From NCBI RefSeq assembly GCF_000002985.6, contig NC_003283.11, forward strand, positions 2,046,001 to 2,110,000: DNA of 64,000 bases. The letters run 5' to 3'. Origin of the DNA: Caenorhabditis elegans (lineage: Eukaryota; Nematoda; Chromadorea; Rhabditida; Rhabditidae). Under the pieces are notes generated by a model. The model did no database searches. It was not told where the DNA came from and worked only from the letters and a program-made list of their open reading frames with translations. How positions within the stretch are numbered: the stretch's first letter is position 1; each line of letters begins with the position of its first letter. Shown one piece after another: positions 32,690-44,346 of this stretch. The position numbers and the translations under genes are program-made.

Positions 32690-32926
32690 CACGGATTTCT
32701 GGCTTCCCTCATAAATTGAAATGGAAGAGTTTGCCGAACTAGGCCATTTTAGCTCGGCCATATCTGGGGTAGATTTACGGCGCGTTGCGTGTCGCGTCGC
32801 GGCTCGATTTTAGTTGTAAAACTAAATGTACTTGTCCGTGTAGAGTACACGACTTTTCCACGCGTTGTCCGGCAGGCAATTGTCAATGGAGGGCGAAAAT
32901 TCAACGAGGAAGGCCAGAACCCCGTG
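32690..32926. mobile_element. Family B element, copy 6
   Basis: CACGGATTTCTGGCTTCCCT to GCCAGAACCCCGTG. Confidence 0.8.
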
Positions 32927-33233
32927 CTTTTCCTTGAAACTGAATCATAGAAAACTGAAAATAATATCGTTTTTGCCAGGAAAACATGACCGAATTTTCT
33001 CAATTTCTAGGCCACTTTAAAAGTTCGTGACCGAGAAAACCAAAAGTTCGGCCAAAATTTTCAAATTTCAATTTGTTTTTTCTATTTTTTTGCTGGAATT
33101 TTCGATTTCAATCAAGTTTATTTTTTTGAAATTTTTTTTCGGCCACTGATTTTTCATGTGGCCTAGAAAAAAAACAAGGAAAACTTGGCCAACAACGTAT
33201 TAACCGATTTGTAAATCGCCACTCACGGGGTTC

Positions 33234-33461
33234 TGGCATTCCTCATTAAATTTTTCACGCTCCATTGACAATCGCCTGCCGGACAACGCGTGGGAAAGTG
33301 GTGTACTCCACATGGACAAATACATGTAGTTTTACAACTGAAATCGAGCCGCGACGCGACACGCAACGCGCCGTAAATCTACCCCAGATATGGCCGAGCC
33401 AAAATGGCCTAGTTCGGCAAACTCTTCCATTTCAATTTATGAAGGAAGCCAGAAATCCGTG
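33234..33461. mobile_element. Family B element, copy 7 (inverted relative to copy 6)
   Basis: CACGGGGTTCTGGCATTCCT to GCCAGAAATCCGTG. Confidence 0.8.
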
Positions 33462-34208
33462 GTCCACCTAAAAAAAAATAAGATTAATTTTTCTAGATTG
33501 AAAAAAAATTCTTCTCGAATGCTAAAATACAGCAAAAATATTTTATTTTTAAAAAATATTTCCAAAATTTTGTATTTTTTTAAAAATCCAAAAAAATTAA
33601 ATGTTTGTAAAACTTAAAAGTTGATGTCCCGAAAAAAAATGTTCTCTATTTTTTTCCTTTATTTTCAAAAACCCTAAAAAAAGGTCACATCATCCTATAG
33701 CGGAACACAAACAATTACCAAAAAATTTCGAGACGAGAACTAATATAGGTGTGAAATGAAACGGAGACATTTGAAAGTGAAAGAGAGAGATAGATAGATG
33801 AAGAGAGTCACAGAGAAATGACAGACAAATATGAAGTTGATCTGGTTTTGGTGTGGTGCAGCGGAGAGCGAAGTACTTCAGGAATAAAGGGGAATTAATA
33901 ATAACTAAGCATAAATGTTTGCAAATACTTGGCAAAAACTTCTTTTCGACTTTTTGTCATAGGCTAAAATTTGGCTCCAGTTTACCTGGGTGACCGGGAA
34001 AGAAAAAACTCGGCCACTGGATTTTTTTTGCGGCCACCTCTGAAAAAGTTGGTTTTTGACTCAATTAATTTTAAAGAAGCCCACAAATGTGTCATTAAAT
34101 GGTTGCTGGTATCGTTTTGAGAAATTGCTAGGCAGGTAGGCAGGCAGGCAGGTAGGCATGTAATTATGTCTTACGTGAATTTTCTCTGCAGACACTTTGG
34201 AATTTTTA

Positions 34209-34434
34209 CACGGAGTTCTGGCTTCCCTCATAAATCGAAATGGCAGAGTTTGCCGAACTAGGCCATTTTGGGTCGGAGAGATTTTGTGTAGATTTACGGC
34301 GCGTTGCGGCTCGTTTTTAGTTGTAAAATTGATGTATTTGCCCGTGTGGAGTACACGGCACTTTTCCACGCGTTGTCCGGTAGGCGATTGTCAGTGGAGC
34401 GCGAAAATTCAATGAGAAAGGTCAGAACCCCGTG
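34209..34434. mobile_element. Family B element, copy 8
   Basis: CACGGAGTTCTGGCTTCCCT to GTCAGAACCCCGTG, missing about 10 bp of the GTGTCGCGTCGCG core. Confidence 0.8.
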
Positions 34435-35153
34435 TTTTTATTTGAAGTGTAGGTTTTCTTTAAACCAGAAAACTTACAGTATTTCTCTAGGTGGCCGAGT
34501 TTTCCTATTTCCCAGCCACCAAAACGTTTTTGAATTTTCAACATAACCTCGTTAACTTTTCCAAGGCAGTTCCACAGCTAATTCTAACTATAAAATAAGA
34601 AAAAGAAGTGAAAAAGTCAATTTCCTCTCCCCTAATACTTTCCCAAATGTTTTTTGTTGTGTCTTTCACAACAACACAATGTCCGTTTTTAATTGGTCTC
34701 TCCTTGCTTCTTTTTTTTTTCGCTGACTTTTTAACATTCTATTTTATATGCAGGCATGCATGTAGTAAATTCGTAAAACACCAAATTAACTAGACGCAAT
34801 TTTTTTTTGTTCTGTGGGAATTCTAAAATTTCCGAAAATTGCAAAAAAAAACCTAAAAGCCAAGAAGTGGGCGGAGCCTATTTCAAACATTTTTCAAATT
34901 TTTTATTTAGGAAAAGGTTGTCAACATGCAGCATAACAATATTTTTTGATTTTTTTAAATTCGATATTATTTCGACAAAATTGAGGGTTACAGAAATGAG
35001 CAAATAGTGCTGCCCATTTACGCGTAGGCCACCTTATAGGCAGGCAGACATGACAATTTTATACCTATAGCTATGTGAAACCGTTGGCAGGAAAAGTGGA
35101 AATGTATAGAAAAGATGAACTGCTTTGCTTTCGCCACAAAGTCGTAAATTAGT

Positions 35154-35167
35154 GGGGGGGGGGGGGG
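35154..35167 (+). repeat. Uninterrupted G14 tract
   Basis: Fourteen consecutive G, followed by CTAGACACGGGAGGTGGGGG. A candidate G-quadruplex of the kind that DOG-1/FANCJ protects in C. elegans. Confidence 0.9.
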
Positions 35168-35272
35168 CTAGACACGGGAGGTGGGGGAGGAGATATAATT
35201 TTGGTGGAAGAAGATTTACGACTGACGTGACTTATGAGGAAAAGTTTTGCAAAACAAAACCTGTAATAGTTG

Positions 35273-35461
35273 GCGGCCGACACTTCCCGGGACCGTCTGA
35301 AAGTCGGCATAATCTAGGTGCGATTACTCAAAAACTACACGAGATAGCAAAAAGGTGTTAACTAACAAATGATTTATTAGAACCTGCTCCGCATTTTGTC
35401 AGTTGAAAATATTTTTCTAGCTCTGCTCTAAACAAAGTTATAGCGGCCGACATCTAGCGGG
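35273..35461. repeat. Pair of CGGCCGACAYYT motifs
   Basis: GCGGCCGACACTTCCCGGG at 35273 and GCGGCCGACATCTAGCGGG at 35443, same orientation. See the dispersed-motif finding. Confidence 0.6.
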
Positions 35462-36429
35462 TTATATATTTTTTGAACATTTTTTAATGCGCAGTATTGT
35501 CAGTTACAAAAGTTTTAAGAATTTTCAAAAATTTCAGTCAAAGGATTTGGAATTTTCCAAACTTTCAAAAACTTTTTTTGGATTTTTTTGAAGTTTCGAG
35601 CATTATAAAAAATACCATAAATATTTTTTGGTCAAGTGCAAAAATTATGGTACCGGATTTTTGACCATTGCACCTAAAAATTCAATTTTTTTTAACGTTG
35701 AAAAGTTCTAATTTGAAGTTTGGCCCTTTTAGCACCTATTTTATATTTTATCTTTCTGAAACTGGCAATTTAAACACCTTTTCATAAAATGAAAGTGTAA
35801 AAAAGTTAAATGCCAAAAGTGGTGGCTGTAAACTTTTATGTGAAAATTTTCGAGGGAAAGATTGAGAACGAGGTGAGGAAAAAATAATAAAAAAGCTAAG
35901 GAGGTGCACAAGAGGATCTTGAGAACATTGCAGAAAAAAAACAAAACAAAATTGGATTTTGACTTGGTGGCCGTGAAAAGAGAAAACTCGGCCACCAACT
36001 TCTTCTTCGAAAATAAATATTTCAAATGTGGACCTCTCAACACGTGGTGTCCTTGGTACACTCATAAACTCGTAAAACATCCGGTTGTTGTAGAGGAGGA
36101 GGAGAGCAATGGAAATTGATACGAGAAGCAAGAGGGGGTGGTCCGTGCCATTTGCTCCAAGAGCACACACGGCGCTACAAATTTATGGGTTTTATGAAAC
36201 TTTCGTGAGTTATTCGAAGATTTTTAAATGTAACAGCGCGCCACAGGTGACCGTGAACAGATAAAACTCGGCCACCGGTCGATAAGTGGTGCCACGGATT
36301 TTCGTTGCCAGTAGGCATTAAAGTCACGGACAATTAATTTTTAAAAAAATTTCAGCTAGAAATTTAAATAAAAAAAATTGGCGGGAAATTCAAATTTACT
36401 GGGAAACATTTTGGCGGGAATTTGAAATT

Positions 36430-36600
36430 CCATGTTTAGTCCATTTAGTCCCATTTTGCTTTGATCTTCGAAAAATGCGGGAGGTGAGACGCATACATCT
36501 CATCTGATTTCGAATGGTTAAGAACGTGCTGACGTCGCAATTTTTCTTATAAAAATTCCCGCATTTTTTGTAGATCAAACTGTATTGAGACAGTCTGACA
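36430..36600. mobile_element. Family A palindrome, copy 12
   Basis: TTTGATCTTCGAAAAATGCG / GCATTTTTTGTAGATCAAAC arms; part of the tandem duplication. Confidence 0.75.
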
Positions 36601-36819
36601 AATAAAATTCTTGAACGAAACACTTTGGCGATAAATATAAATTTTACCAGAATAAAAATTTCCGGGAAATTCAAATTTTCTGAAAAACATTTCGGCGGGA
36701 TGTTTAAATTTTATAGGAAACATGCTCCGGTGGGAAATTTAAATTTTCCTTTTAAAAAAATTGGCGGGAAATTCAAATTTACTGGGAAACATTTTGGCGG
36801 GAATTTGAAATTTTCACGT

Positions 36820-36985
36820 GAAGTCAGAAAGTTCCATTTTGCTTCGATCTTCGAAAAATGCGGGAGGGGAGACGCATACATCTCATCTGATGTTGCATGG
36901 TTAACAGCGTGCTGACGTCACAATTTTTCTGGGAAAAAATTCCCGCATTTTTTGTAGATCAAACTGTATTTAGACAGCCTGATAA
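36820..36985. mobile_element. Family A palindrome, copy 13
   Basis: Duplicate of copy 12, sharing CATACATCTCATCTGAT and ending TAGACAGCCTGATAAAT. Confidence 0.75.
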
Positions 36986-37523
36986 ATACAATTTTTGAAG
37001 GAAACACTTTGGCGATAAATAAAAATTTTCTAAAACATATGTTGGCGGGATGATTAAATTTTACAGAAGACATGCTCCGGCGGGAAATTCAAATTTCCCA
37101 GAATAAAAATCGGCGGGAAATTCAAATTTAAACAATTCCCTAGAATTGAACTAGTGATAGCAAGATAAAAGAGCAACATTTATCACACTGACACATTCTA
37201 GAAAACATGTGTCATTTTGTTTTATGAGCTCTCCTGTTTTACAAACTACTCGTCGGCGGCGCCAGATGACGGATGTATGCGAGAGAATACTTTTTTTGAC
37301 ATTTTGCCAGGAGAAAAAGTCACGACGGAAGAGGAGAATGTAGGACAGGGATAACCCAATTAGGCAGAGGAAAACAACGGAGACAATGGTTTTTCGAGAT
37401 GTGATGGGTCATTAGGAGATGAACTAGAAAACTTAAACCTCGAAATTAGTTTTGTTTTGTTTTCCCGACTGGAAATGTTTAAAAAATTTTTCAGGAGAAA
37501 CTGATCTTCAAAAAATTTAATGT

Positions 37524-37733
37524 CACGGGTTCTGGCCTTCCTCATTGAATTTTTCGCGCTCCATTGACAATCTCCCGCCGGACAACGCGTGGGAAAGACG
37601 CGTACTCCAAGTGGACAACTAAATTTTTAATTACAACAAAAACCCAGTCGCGACGCGACACGCTACGTGCCGTAGATCAACCGCAGCCGTGGCGGAGCCA
37701 AAATGGCCTAATTCGGCAAACTCTTCCATCTGT
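37524..37733. mobile_element. Family B element, copy 9, divergent
   Basis: CACGGGTTCTGGCCTTCCTC start; the right third has diverged and the terminal GCCAGAAATCCGTG is lost. Confidence 0.7.
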
Positions 37734-38073
37734 TGTGTCGTATTTTACGCGCAAATTGCAAAAAAAAACTAACCTCAAATACGAGATAACCAAGAATAAA
37801 GTATTGAAGCATCGTGTTCGGAACTCAATCGATCAAACAATAAATTATTGATTATTGCGAAAGAGGAAGCAAAAATAAACGTTTTCCAAGTGGAGCATGA
37901 GGAATTTTTTAAAGTTGACGCGAATTTATTCTTTTTTTGCGTGATTTCTTTTTTTTCAAAAAAGAAAGGAAACATTAAGTCTAACACAACAAGTCTAAGT
38001 CTAACCTGCCTACCTGCCTACCGTTTACAGACCTCGAAAGCATGTAGGCAGGCTGGCATGGAGTACAGCAGAG

Positions 38074-40158
38074 CCTCGGTAGGCGCGTTCGCACATTCTG
38101 CGCACCCCCTGCGCCGATTCTGCGCACATTGCTGTTGTTGTGCCCTTTTTCTCAGTGGCTTAGCCTCGTGCGCACAATCTGCGCACCCCTTGCGCCAATT
38201 CTGCGCACATTCAGCGCAAATTCTGCACGCACTGCCGTTAGTGTTCCTATTTTGGCTATAACAATGAGCTAATGTTGTTTTGGAATTCTTTTCCTATAAT
38301 TTCTGATTAAAAGTTGGTATGTATAGTGAAAAAAAAACAATGAAAAATTATAAGACATAACGAATAGCGATACTTATAGCCTGACATTAGTTTCAGCTCA
38401 CGTATCTTTTTAATGGAAGTTTTAGAACAAAGCTATAATGTGAAAACAATGAAAAATCATATAAAAATCATGATACTTCCGCAAACCTTTGAGCAAAAAA
38501 TTTTTTGAGTTACAGTCGTTTTAGTAATCATCATCAAAAATAGACTCACGAGATGCCGGCCGCTTTATTACTGGTCATGATTTTAGTGAACAATTAAACA
38601 TTTGGCCCTGTATTTTTATCGGGCTATATTTTTTCAGTTGAAACTATTTTGATAACATTTTTAGTTTTCAAGTTATACTCATTGGAAAAAATAACGAAAT
38701 TATCAAAAAAACTGAATTTTTTTAGTGGATATCCATGGATATTTATTCTGCACTTTGGGAATTTGTTTGAATATTTTCTTTGTCTCTATAGGTTGTTTAC
38801 AACCATATTTATGGCACATCTGAAGGTGTAGACGTACTCGGTGGTTGTAAAACCTGACAGAGATTATTGGTTCCGTCCTATATTTTAACTTTTGGGAATG
38901 TACAATATTGTTCAATATTCTCTTCGTTTTTGATGTTGAAATAATTTGACTGCGTTATTCAAACACGTATAACTCTATAACTTTAATAATTAGAAACATA
39001 TTTTACCTAGCACAAAGTGGCCTAATAATGTTGGTACATCTTTGTAAGTTTCAAACTTATTCAGCTCTATTCCAAACAGTTGTATAGTAGCCGACATCCA
39101 ACGCATTATTTTTGACTAGAATTTATAAATGACTCACAACTTTGAAAGTATGTGTGCGTTTTCATGAGACGGAAATTAATTGTTTAAAAAAATTATATTT
39201 TTTACTATTTATTGTTTTGTTTTAAATATTCAGGGAAACAATTATTGGAACATTGAACATAAGTTACGAAAGTCGAAAACAAATGATGACTTGGTCGGTA
39301 CTTTATACATAGTTTTCAATCGAAGTGAGAGAATAAGGTGTTTTGGTGTCCGTCTTATCACTAGGTTGTCTTCAAGATCAATCTGCATCTTCTGACGTGC
39401 TATCTGTCTAGCGCTAATTGTCGCCTACTATAAAATGTTTGGAATAGAGCTGAACAATTTTGAAGTTTACAAAGATGTAGAAACAATATTTGACAACTGT
39501 GTGCTAGGTAAACTATGTTTCTAATTATTATAGTTTTGTTTGAATAACGCAGTCAAGTCTTCTCAAAATCAAAAACGAATAGAATATTGAACAATATTGT
39601 ACATTCCCAAAAGTCAGAATGTAGGACGGAACCAATTATCTCTGTCAGGTTTTACAATCTACATCTTCACATGTGCCATAAATATGGTTGTAAACAACCT
39701 ATAGAGACAAAGAGAATATTCAAATCCATTCCAAAAAAGCAGAATATAGAGGGCATCAGGCAACGTATTTACTGCCTCAAAAACATTCCACTGTTTTTAT
39801 CTATTCTCTCATTTGAGGCGGGTTGTTCATTATTCAGAACGCATCAATCGTGGCTCAACAGGTAAGGTAATTGTTTCAGGGAAATCAATCGCAAGTTCAA
39901 TACCCAACAAGAACAGGATTATCAAGGGATAAAACACTCATCAAAATACGACCCCTGCATCATGCGCAAATCCTGCGCACCTTCTGAGCAGATACTGCGC
40001 ACATTGCTTTTTGGTGTTTCCCTTTTCTAGCTGCGCTGCCTTTTGCGCAGATCCTGCGCACCCCCTGCGCAGAAACTGCGCACCTTCAGTGTCGGTCGTG
40101 CGAAAGTAAATTAATCGGCGCAGGGGGTGCGCAGAATGTGCGCAGACGCCTACCGAGG
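38074..40158. mobile_element. 2.1-kb inverted-repeat element with TGCGCAC arms
   Basis: Outer ends CCTCGGTAGGCG and CGCCTACCGAGG with adjoining TGCGCACCCCCTGCGCC words are inverted copies. Inner arms (about 38735-39095 and 39425-39755) are also inverted copies; both can be read as a frame starting MNNIVHSQK and containing MCHKYGCKQPIETK. The middle third (39100-39420) is unique. No recognisable transposase. Confidence 0.8.
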
Positions 40159-40354
40159 CGCATATACTTTCCGCCCCCACCCCACACTCCCTCTTCTGGA
40201 GAAACTAAAACTGGAAACCGGAGATTTTGATCTACAGCCAAATTTTGTTTCAAAACAAAAAAACATATTTCGGGAAGCACTTTTTGAGAAATCAGATAAT
40301 TTTTCGTTTTCTCCCGAATTTCAAATTTGACTTCATATTCATTTTGTTTTAAGA

Positions 40355-43300
40355 ATGTTGCTTCTAACAATTTTTGTATTTTCAATTATTCGTTTTTCAA
40401 ATCAGTAAGTTCTCAACCACTTTTTGGATAAAATATCGTGGCGAGACCCAAAAAAAAATACAATTTTTAGGCATTCAAGTAACCCTTGTCCAGAGGAATC
40501 GTGGAATCAAAAAAATACAGAGTCCATTCCAAACGGGGATATTCACGAAGAATGGATGAAGCAGAATTGGAGTAGGCGGGTAGGATTTTTGTGTATTTTA
40601 ATGTATGCCTACTCTTGCCTATGCGCCTGCCTACTTGCCTATGTGCCTACTTATACCTACATATATGATCTATGTATATAGTTACACGGATAGACTCCAC
40701 ATAAAGACAAATTCTAAAGCTTGCCCGCCAAAAAGGCGATCTACGTCTGAAATTTGATATTATAGAAACAAGAACAAGAGCACCCAGGAAATAGGCACGT
40801 AGGCAGGCATGTAGGCAAGCAAATATGGTACAATTCCATTTTCCAGGACAACATGTACAATTCGGAATTGCGTCTAATAAATGCATACCTTTATGAGGAC
40901 TACATCGCAGTCACGACGACGATTCAATTCAGAACTGGGTAATTTTTTAATTTTTTTTGCGCGTCAAATTTAATGCACTAGGCACACCACATTTGACGCG
41001 CAAATTTTCATTCCACCTTCCAGAAAGCCTGCCTACTGCCACTTCTATGACTGTCACCAGCAGGAGATTTCCAATTCCACGTGGCGCTCCTCATTTTTCC
41101 CTCTGAACATTGTGTACTGTGTGCGGAGAGCCGGAGCCAAGTACATATCGATTTCTTTAGAAAAGCACAGCGTTGCAGAAAAACCACCGATCCCCATGAT
41201 TTTCAGAGCGTACAAAGATTAGGTTTTTTGAAAAAAAAAGAAATAAAATTTCCCAAAATTTTTCCCAATTTTCAGAACCAATTCACGAGTTGACAATGTG
41301 CGTGGGGCCGTTCTACGGTGCCGATAGAAAATGGCTCCAGCTTGTGGAATTTGTGGAGCACATGCGGATATTTGTACGTGAAACATGGTGCATCGAATTT
41401 GACGCGCAACTTTCAGGAAGTATCAATGTTCTTCTTTACTGTATTCGATATGGATGCGTATTCCCGTCTGGCGTTGGATGAATACGAGCGGCAGGGGATC
41501 GCCGAGACTACAGTAATCCAGACAGAGTATGAGCAACTCGATTGGATGTTCCACTTGCTGCAGCTTCATGTGAGTTGATGGAAGGAGTACTGTAGGGTTA
41601 CTGTAGGGTTACTGTATTATCCTGAATTCAAATCGAAAATGTTGGTTTTTTTTTTGATTTTGTCGATTTTCCAATGTCTCAAAAAAAACACGATTTTTCA
41701 AAAAAGGGCGGGCGGCAAACTGTTTTGTCGACAAATTCGGCAAATTGGCAAATTGCCGGTCTGCCGGAAATTTTCAATTCCGGCATATTGCCGATTTGCC
41801 GATTTGCCGGAAGTGTTTAGAATAATTTTTTATAAGACGGAAACAATTCAAACTGTGCTTTTTTGAAATTTTTTTCCCGTTTTGTTTAGATATTTTTATA
41901 GAATTCACATACTTTTCCAAATAGATTTAGGAACATTCATAGAAAGCGCACAATTTTGCCAATTAAAATTGAAATTCTGAAATTTCGAAAAAATGTGCAA
42001 AACCACAATTTGCCGGAAATTTTCGGCAATTGCCGTTTTTCTGTCAAATTCGGCAAATCTGCAAATTGCCGGTTTGCCGATTTGCTGAAAGTTTTCAATT
42101 CCGGCAATATGCCGATTTGCCAAAAATTTCAATTCCGGCAATATGCCGATTTGCCGGGAAAATTATTTGCCGCCCACCCCTGATCCAAGAATTAATTTTT
42201 TTTTGATTTTTGAAAATGCTCAACTTTTTTCCTTTTTAGGACTGTTTCCATCGCAGCAAATACATCTCAAGATGGGTCATAAATGCAGATATTGACGAGC
42301 GATTCGTGATGTTTCAGCCAGAAACTACCCTTATTCAACTCCTTCGGTCCCAGGATGCAAATGTTGGGGAGCTGAATTTTCAGGTAAAATTTTCACATAT
42401 TAGTAGAATATGACACAACGAAAATGGCGCGCAAAAATTCAAAAATTAGAGGGCGGAGTCAAACCGCAAATCTGCGGCGCGCAATTTTTCGAATAAAATT
42501 TGACTATCTTGCCACGGGGTTCTGGCCTTCCTCATTGAATTTTTCGCGCTCCATTGACAATCGCCTGCCGGACAACGCGTGGGAAAGTGTCGTGTACTCC
42601 ACACGGACAAATGCCATTAGTTTTACAACAAAAATCGAGCCGCGACGCGACACGCAACGCGCCGTAAATCTACCCCAGATATGGCCGAGCCAAAATGGCC
42701 TAGTTCGGCAAACTCTTCCATTTCAATTTAAGAGAAAAGCCAGAAATCCATTTCAGGCGCGACGGATTCAAAAAACCGAAAACTCACCGCAGAAATTCAC
42801 CAATCTGCAAGACACCATCGAAAACCTGGAGGCGCTGAAATTCCGGAACACTACTAGAACTCAAATCTGGGAATCTTCAAAAAGTATATACCGCCCGGAA
42901 ATGGTCGCCGTACAAACCTACCATCACACTCATCTACAGTATCCCGGCGTTATCGTGAAAAATGTTCCCAGGGAGACTGCCGGGTTTAGGTAGGTTTTAC
43001 ACATACGTGAAAGTTTGCGATTTTTGGACCAAAATATGGTACTCGGTCTCGACACGAAAATGTTTTGTTTAATACTAAAAGGTGTGTGCCTTTAATGGGT
43101 ACTGTAATTGCAAACTTTTGTTGCAGTGGAATTTTCTTTCGATTGTTTTCTGCAGAATAATATTTTTTATCGAAGAACTATGAAGAGCCCACCAACGTAC
43201 AGTACTCCTTAAAGGCGCACACCTCTTCGAAAATACAAATTATCGTGTCGAGACCAGATATCGTATTTTTAGCTCAAAAATCACAAAGTTTCGCGTGTGT

Positions 43301-43747
43301 ATAATAACACGGTCATATGTAAATTCAAGCAGCAGCTCGTGTACTTCTCGAGGAGAAGTGTGCATTTGTTTTTTGCAGAGATTTTTGAATTTTTACTGAA
43401 ATTCTTGCCGATTTTTGTGTATTATTTTTGAAAATAGTGAGCATTTTAGACTGAATTTTCTAATTTTTTAGTGTTTTAGGCGGAAATTCTGTAGAAAAAA
43501 TTACCGAAAATGGCCAAAAATCAGGAAATTTTTGCCAAAAAACGCACACTTGTCCTCGAGGAGTACACGAGCCGCGTAAATCGACACTGACATTTTCAGA
43601 CACTACCGAATGACCTCCGTCAGAAATAGTATCGGAAATGGTTGGATTTACGGCGACAACTTCACTATAACCGAGCTGGATAGGGAGCTGGAGAAGCTTC
43701 TGGTGCATAAAGTTGCTAATATGGCTGAGCATATTTATGGGTCTTGA
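40355..43747 (+). CDS. GT92 (DUF23) glycosyltransferase-like gene with a non-canonical splice donor
   Basis: Nine exons: 40355-40404, 40471-40579, 40847-40938, 41024-41217, 41276-41373, 41417-41569, 42240-42383, 42757-42989, 43600-43747; about 406 aa if exon 4 ends at 41217. An N-terminal hydrophobic stretch (MLLLTIFVFSIIRF) is a signal peptide or anchor. GT92 hallmarks: VTTTIQFRTG, PIHELTMCVGPFYG, the VFDMD and NADIDERF acidic motifs, and a C-terminal YPGVIVKNV...HYRMTSVRNS block. Every junction is phase-consistent except exon 4 to 5: the in-phase end AAAG is followed by AT, not GT, and the nearest GT (41223) follows an in-frame TAG. So it may be a pseudogene, or use another donor. GT92 enzymes add galactose to glycans in the Golgi; the target here is unknown. 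Introns carry B, D and GCCGG repeats. Confidence 0.8.
41715..41815. repeat. GCCGGCAAATTG-type short palindromic repeat
   Basis: CGGCAAATTGGCAAATTGCC and ATTGCCGATTTGCCGATTTG in an intron of the GT92 gene. Confidence 0.7.
42005..42175. repeat. GCCGGCAAATTG-type short palindromic repeat
   Basis: Two repeats of TTCAATTCCGGCAATATGCC plus inverted partners, same intron as the previous copy. Confidence 0.7.
42513..42750. mobile_element. Family B element, copy 10
   Basis: CACGGGGTTCTGGCCTTCCT to GCCAGAAATCCA. Its end lies 6 bp from the acceptor of GT92 exon 8, so the polypyrimidine region of that acceptor borders the element. Confidence 0.8.
43030..43270. mobile_element. Family D palindrome, copy 5
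   Basis: CGGTCTCGACACGAAAATG left, CGTGTCGAGACCAGATATCG right; in the last intron of the GT92 gene. Confidence 0.8.
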
Positions 43748-43826
43748 AATGAAGAAATTGCAGTAACTTACTGTACCGGTTTTGTATTCCTTTTTTTTCA
43801 TGTCGAAATAAATCAAATCACAAAGT

Positions 43827-44230
43827 AGCGCCAGTGGGAAAATTGCTTTAAAACATGCCTATAGTGTCACAATGGCCAAATATCATAGTAAAAAAATTCA
43901 ATTTTTTTTTCTAAATTTTATATGACTTTTTGAAAATTGGAAAAATCTCAGTTTTGCCCGAACTGCAATTTGAATTACCGCCAAGAGAATTCGTTCGATG
44001 GAGCGCGCTTGCACGTTTTTATTTTTATTTAAAATTAAATATTTATTGTTATTTTCACTCATTTTTCACCGATTTTTCATGTTTTCAGTGTATTTTTTTT
44101 TTGAAATATAAAGAAAAAATTAAGATAAATTCAAATAATCGATTGAAAACCTACTTTACAAGCGTAGAAACAAAGAAGTAACACTTTTAAACGACGTCGA
44201 CCCTGAATTAATTAATTTTACAGATTTTTT
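43827..44230. mobile_element. Probable family E element, degraded
   Basis: AGTAGCGCCAGTGGGAAAAT start and inner words shared with the NHR-intron copies (ATTGCTTTAAAACATGCCTA, GGAGCGCGCTTGCACGTTTT); ends and TTAA flanks are not clear. Confidence 0.55.
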
Positions 44231-44346
44231 TCGTTTAAAAATATTATTTATTAATTATATGATTAATGTGATTAGTGAGAAGCTTTTTTAGTCTACTATC
44301 CTTGCAAAAATTTTGTAGGTCAGTAAAAAAATTCTTTTTTCTTCTA

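Larger units (their letters stand above)
36376..37135 (+). repeat. Tandem duplication of GGCGGGAAATT repeats with embedded family A
   Basis: A segment beginning GGCGGGAAATTCAAATTTAC at about 36380 recurs 393 bp later at about 36773, each followed by a family A palindrome. Shorter GGCGGGA units continue to 37135. Confidence 0.8.
26874..40354. other. 13.5-kb gene-free, repeat-dense block
   Basis: No protein-coding gene could be supported. Contents: family A copies 11-13, family B copies 5-9, a family D copy, a TA-flanked hairpin (27438-27640), a degenerate TTAGGC array (30500-30665), a 1.45-kb block between direct repeats (30416-31932), many short CTCGGCCACC words (29.4-36.3 kb), a G14 run, a local tandem duplication (36.4-37.1 kb) and a 2.1-kb inverted-repeat element (38074-40158). 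GC-rich promoter-like patches at 30100-30400 and 33690-33940 have no gene attached. Confidence 0.6.

Noticed and set aside
35748..36170. 140-codon minus-strand frame with a hydrophobic start (LLLLVSISIALLLL)
   Set aside because: Poor codon composition, covers CTCGGCCACC repeats, no splice partners; likely chance.
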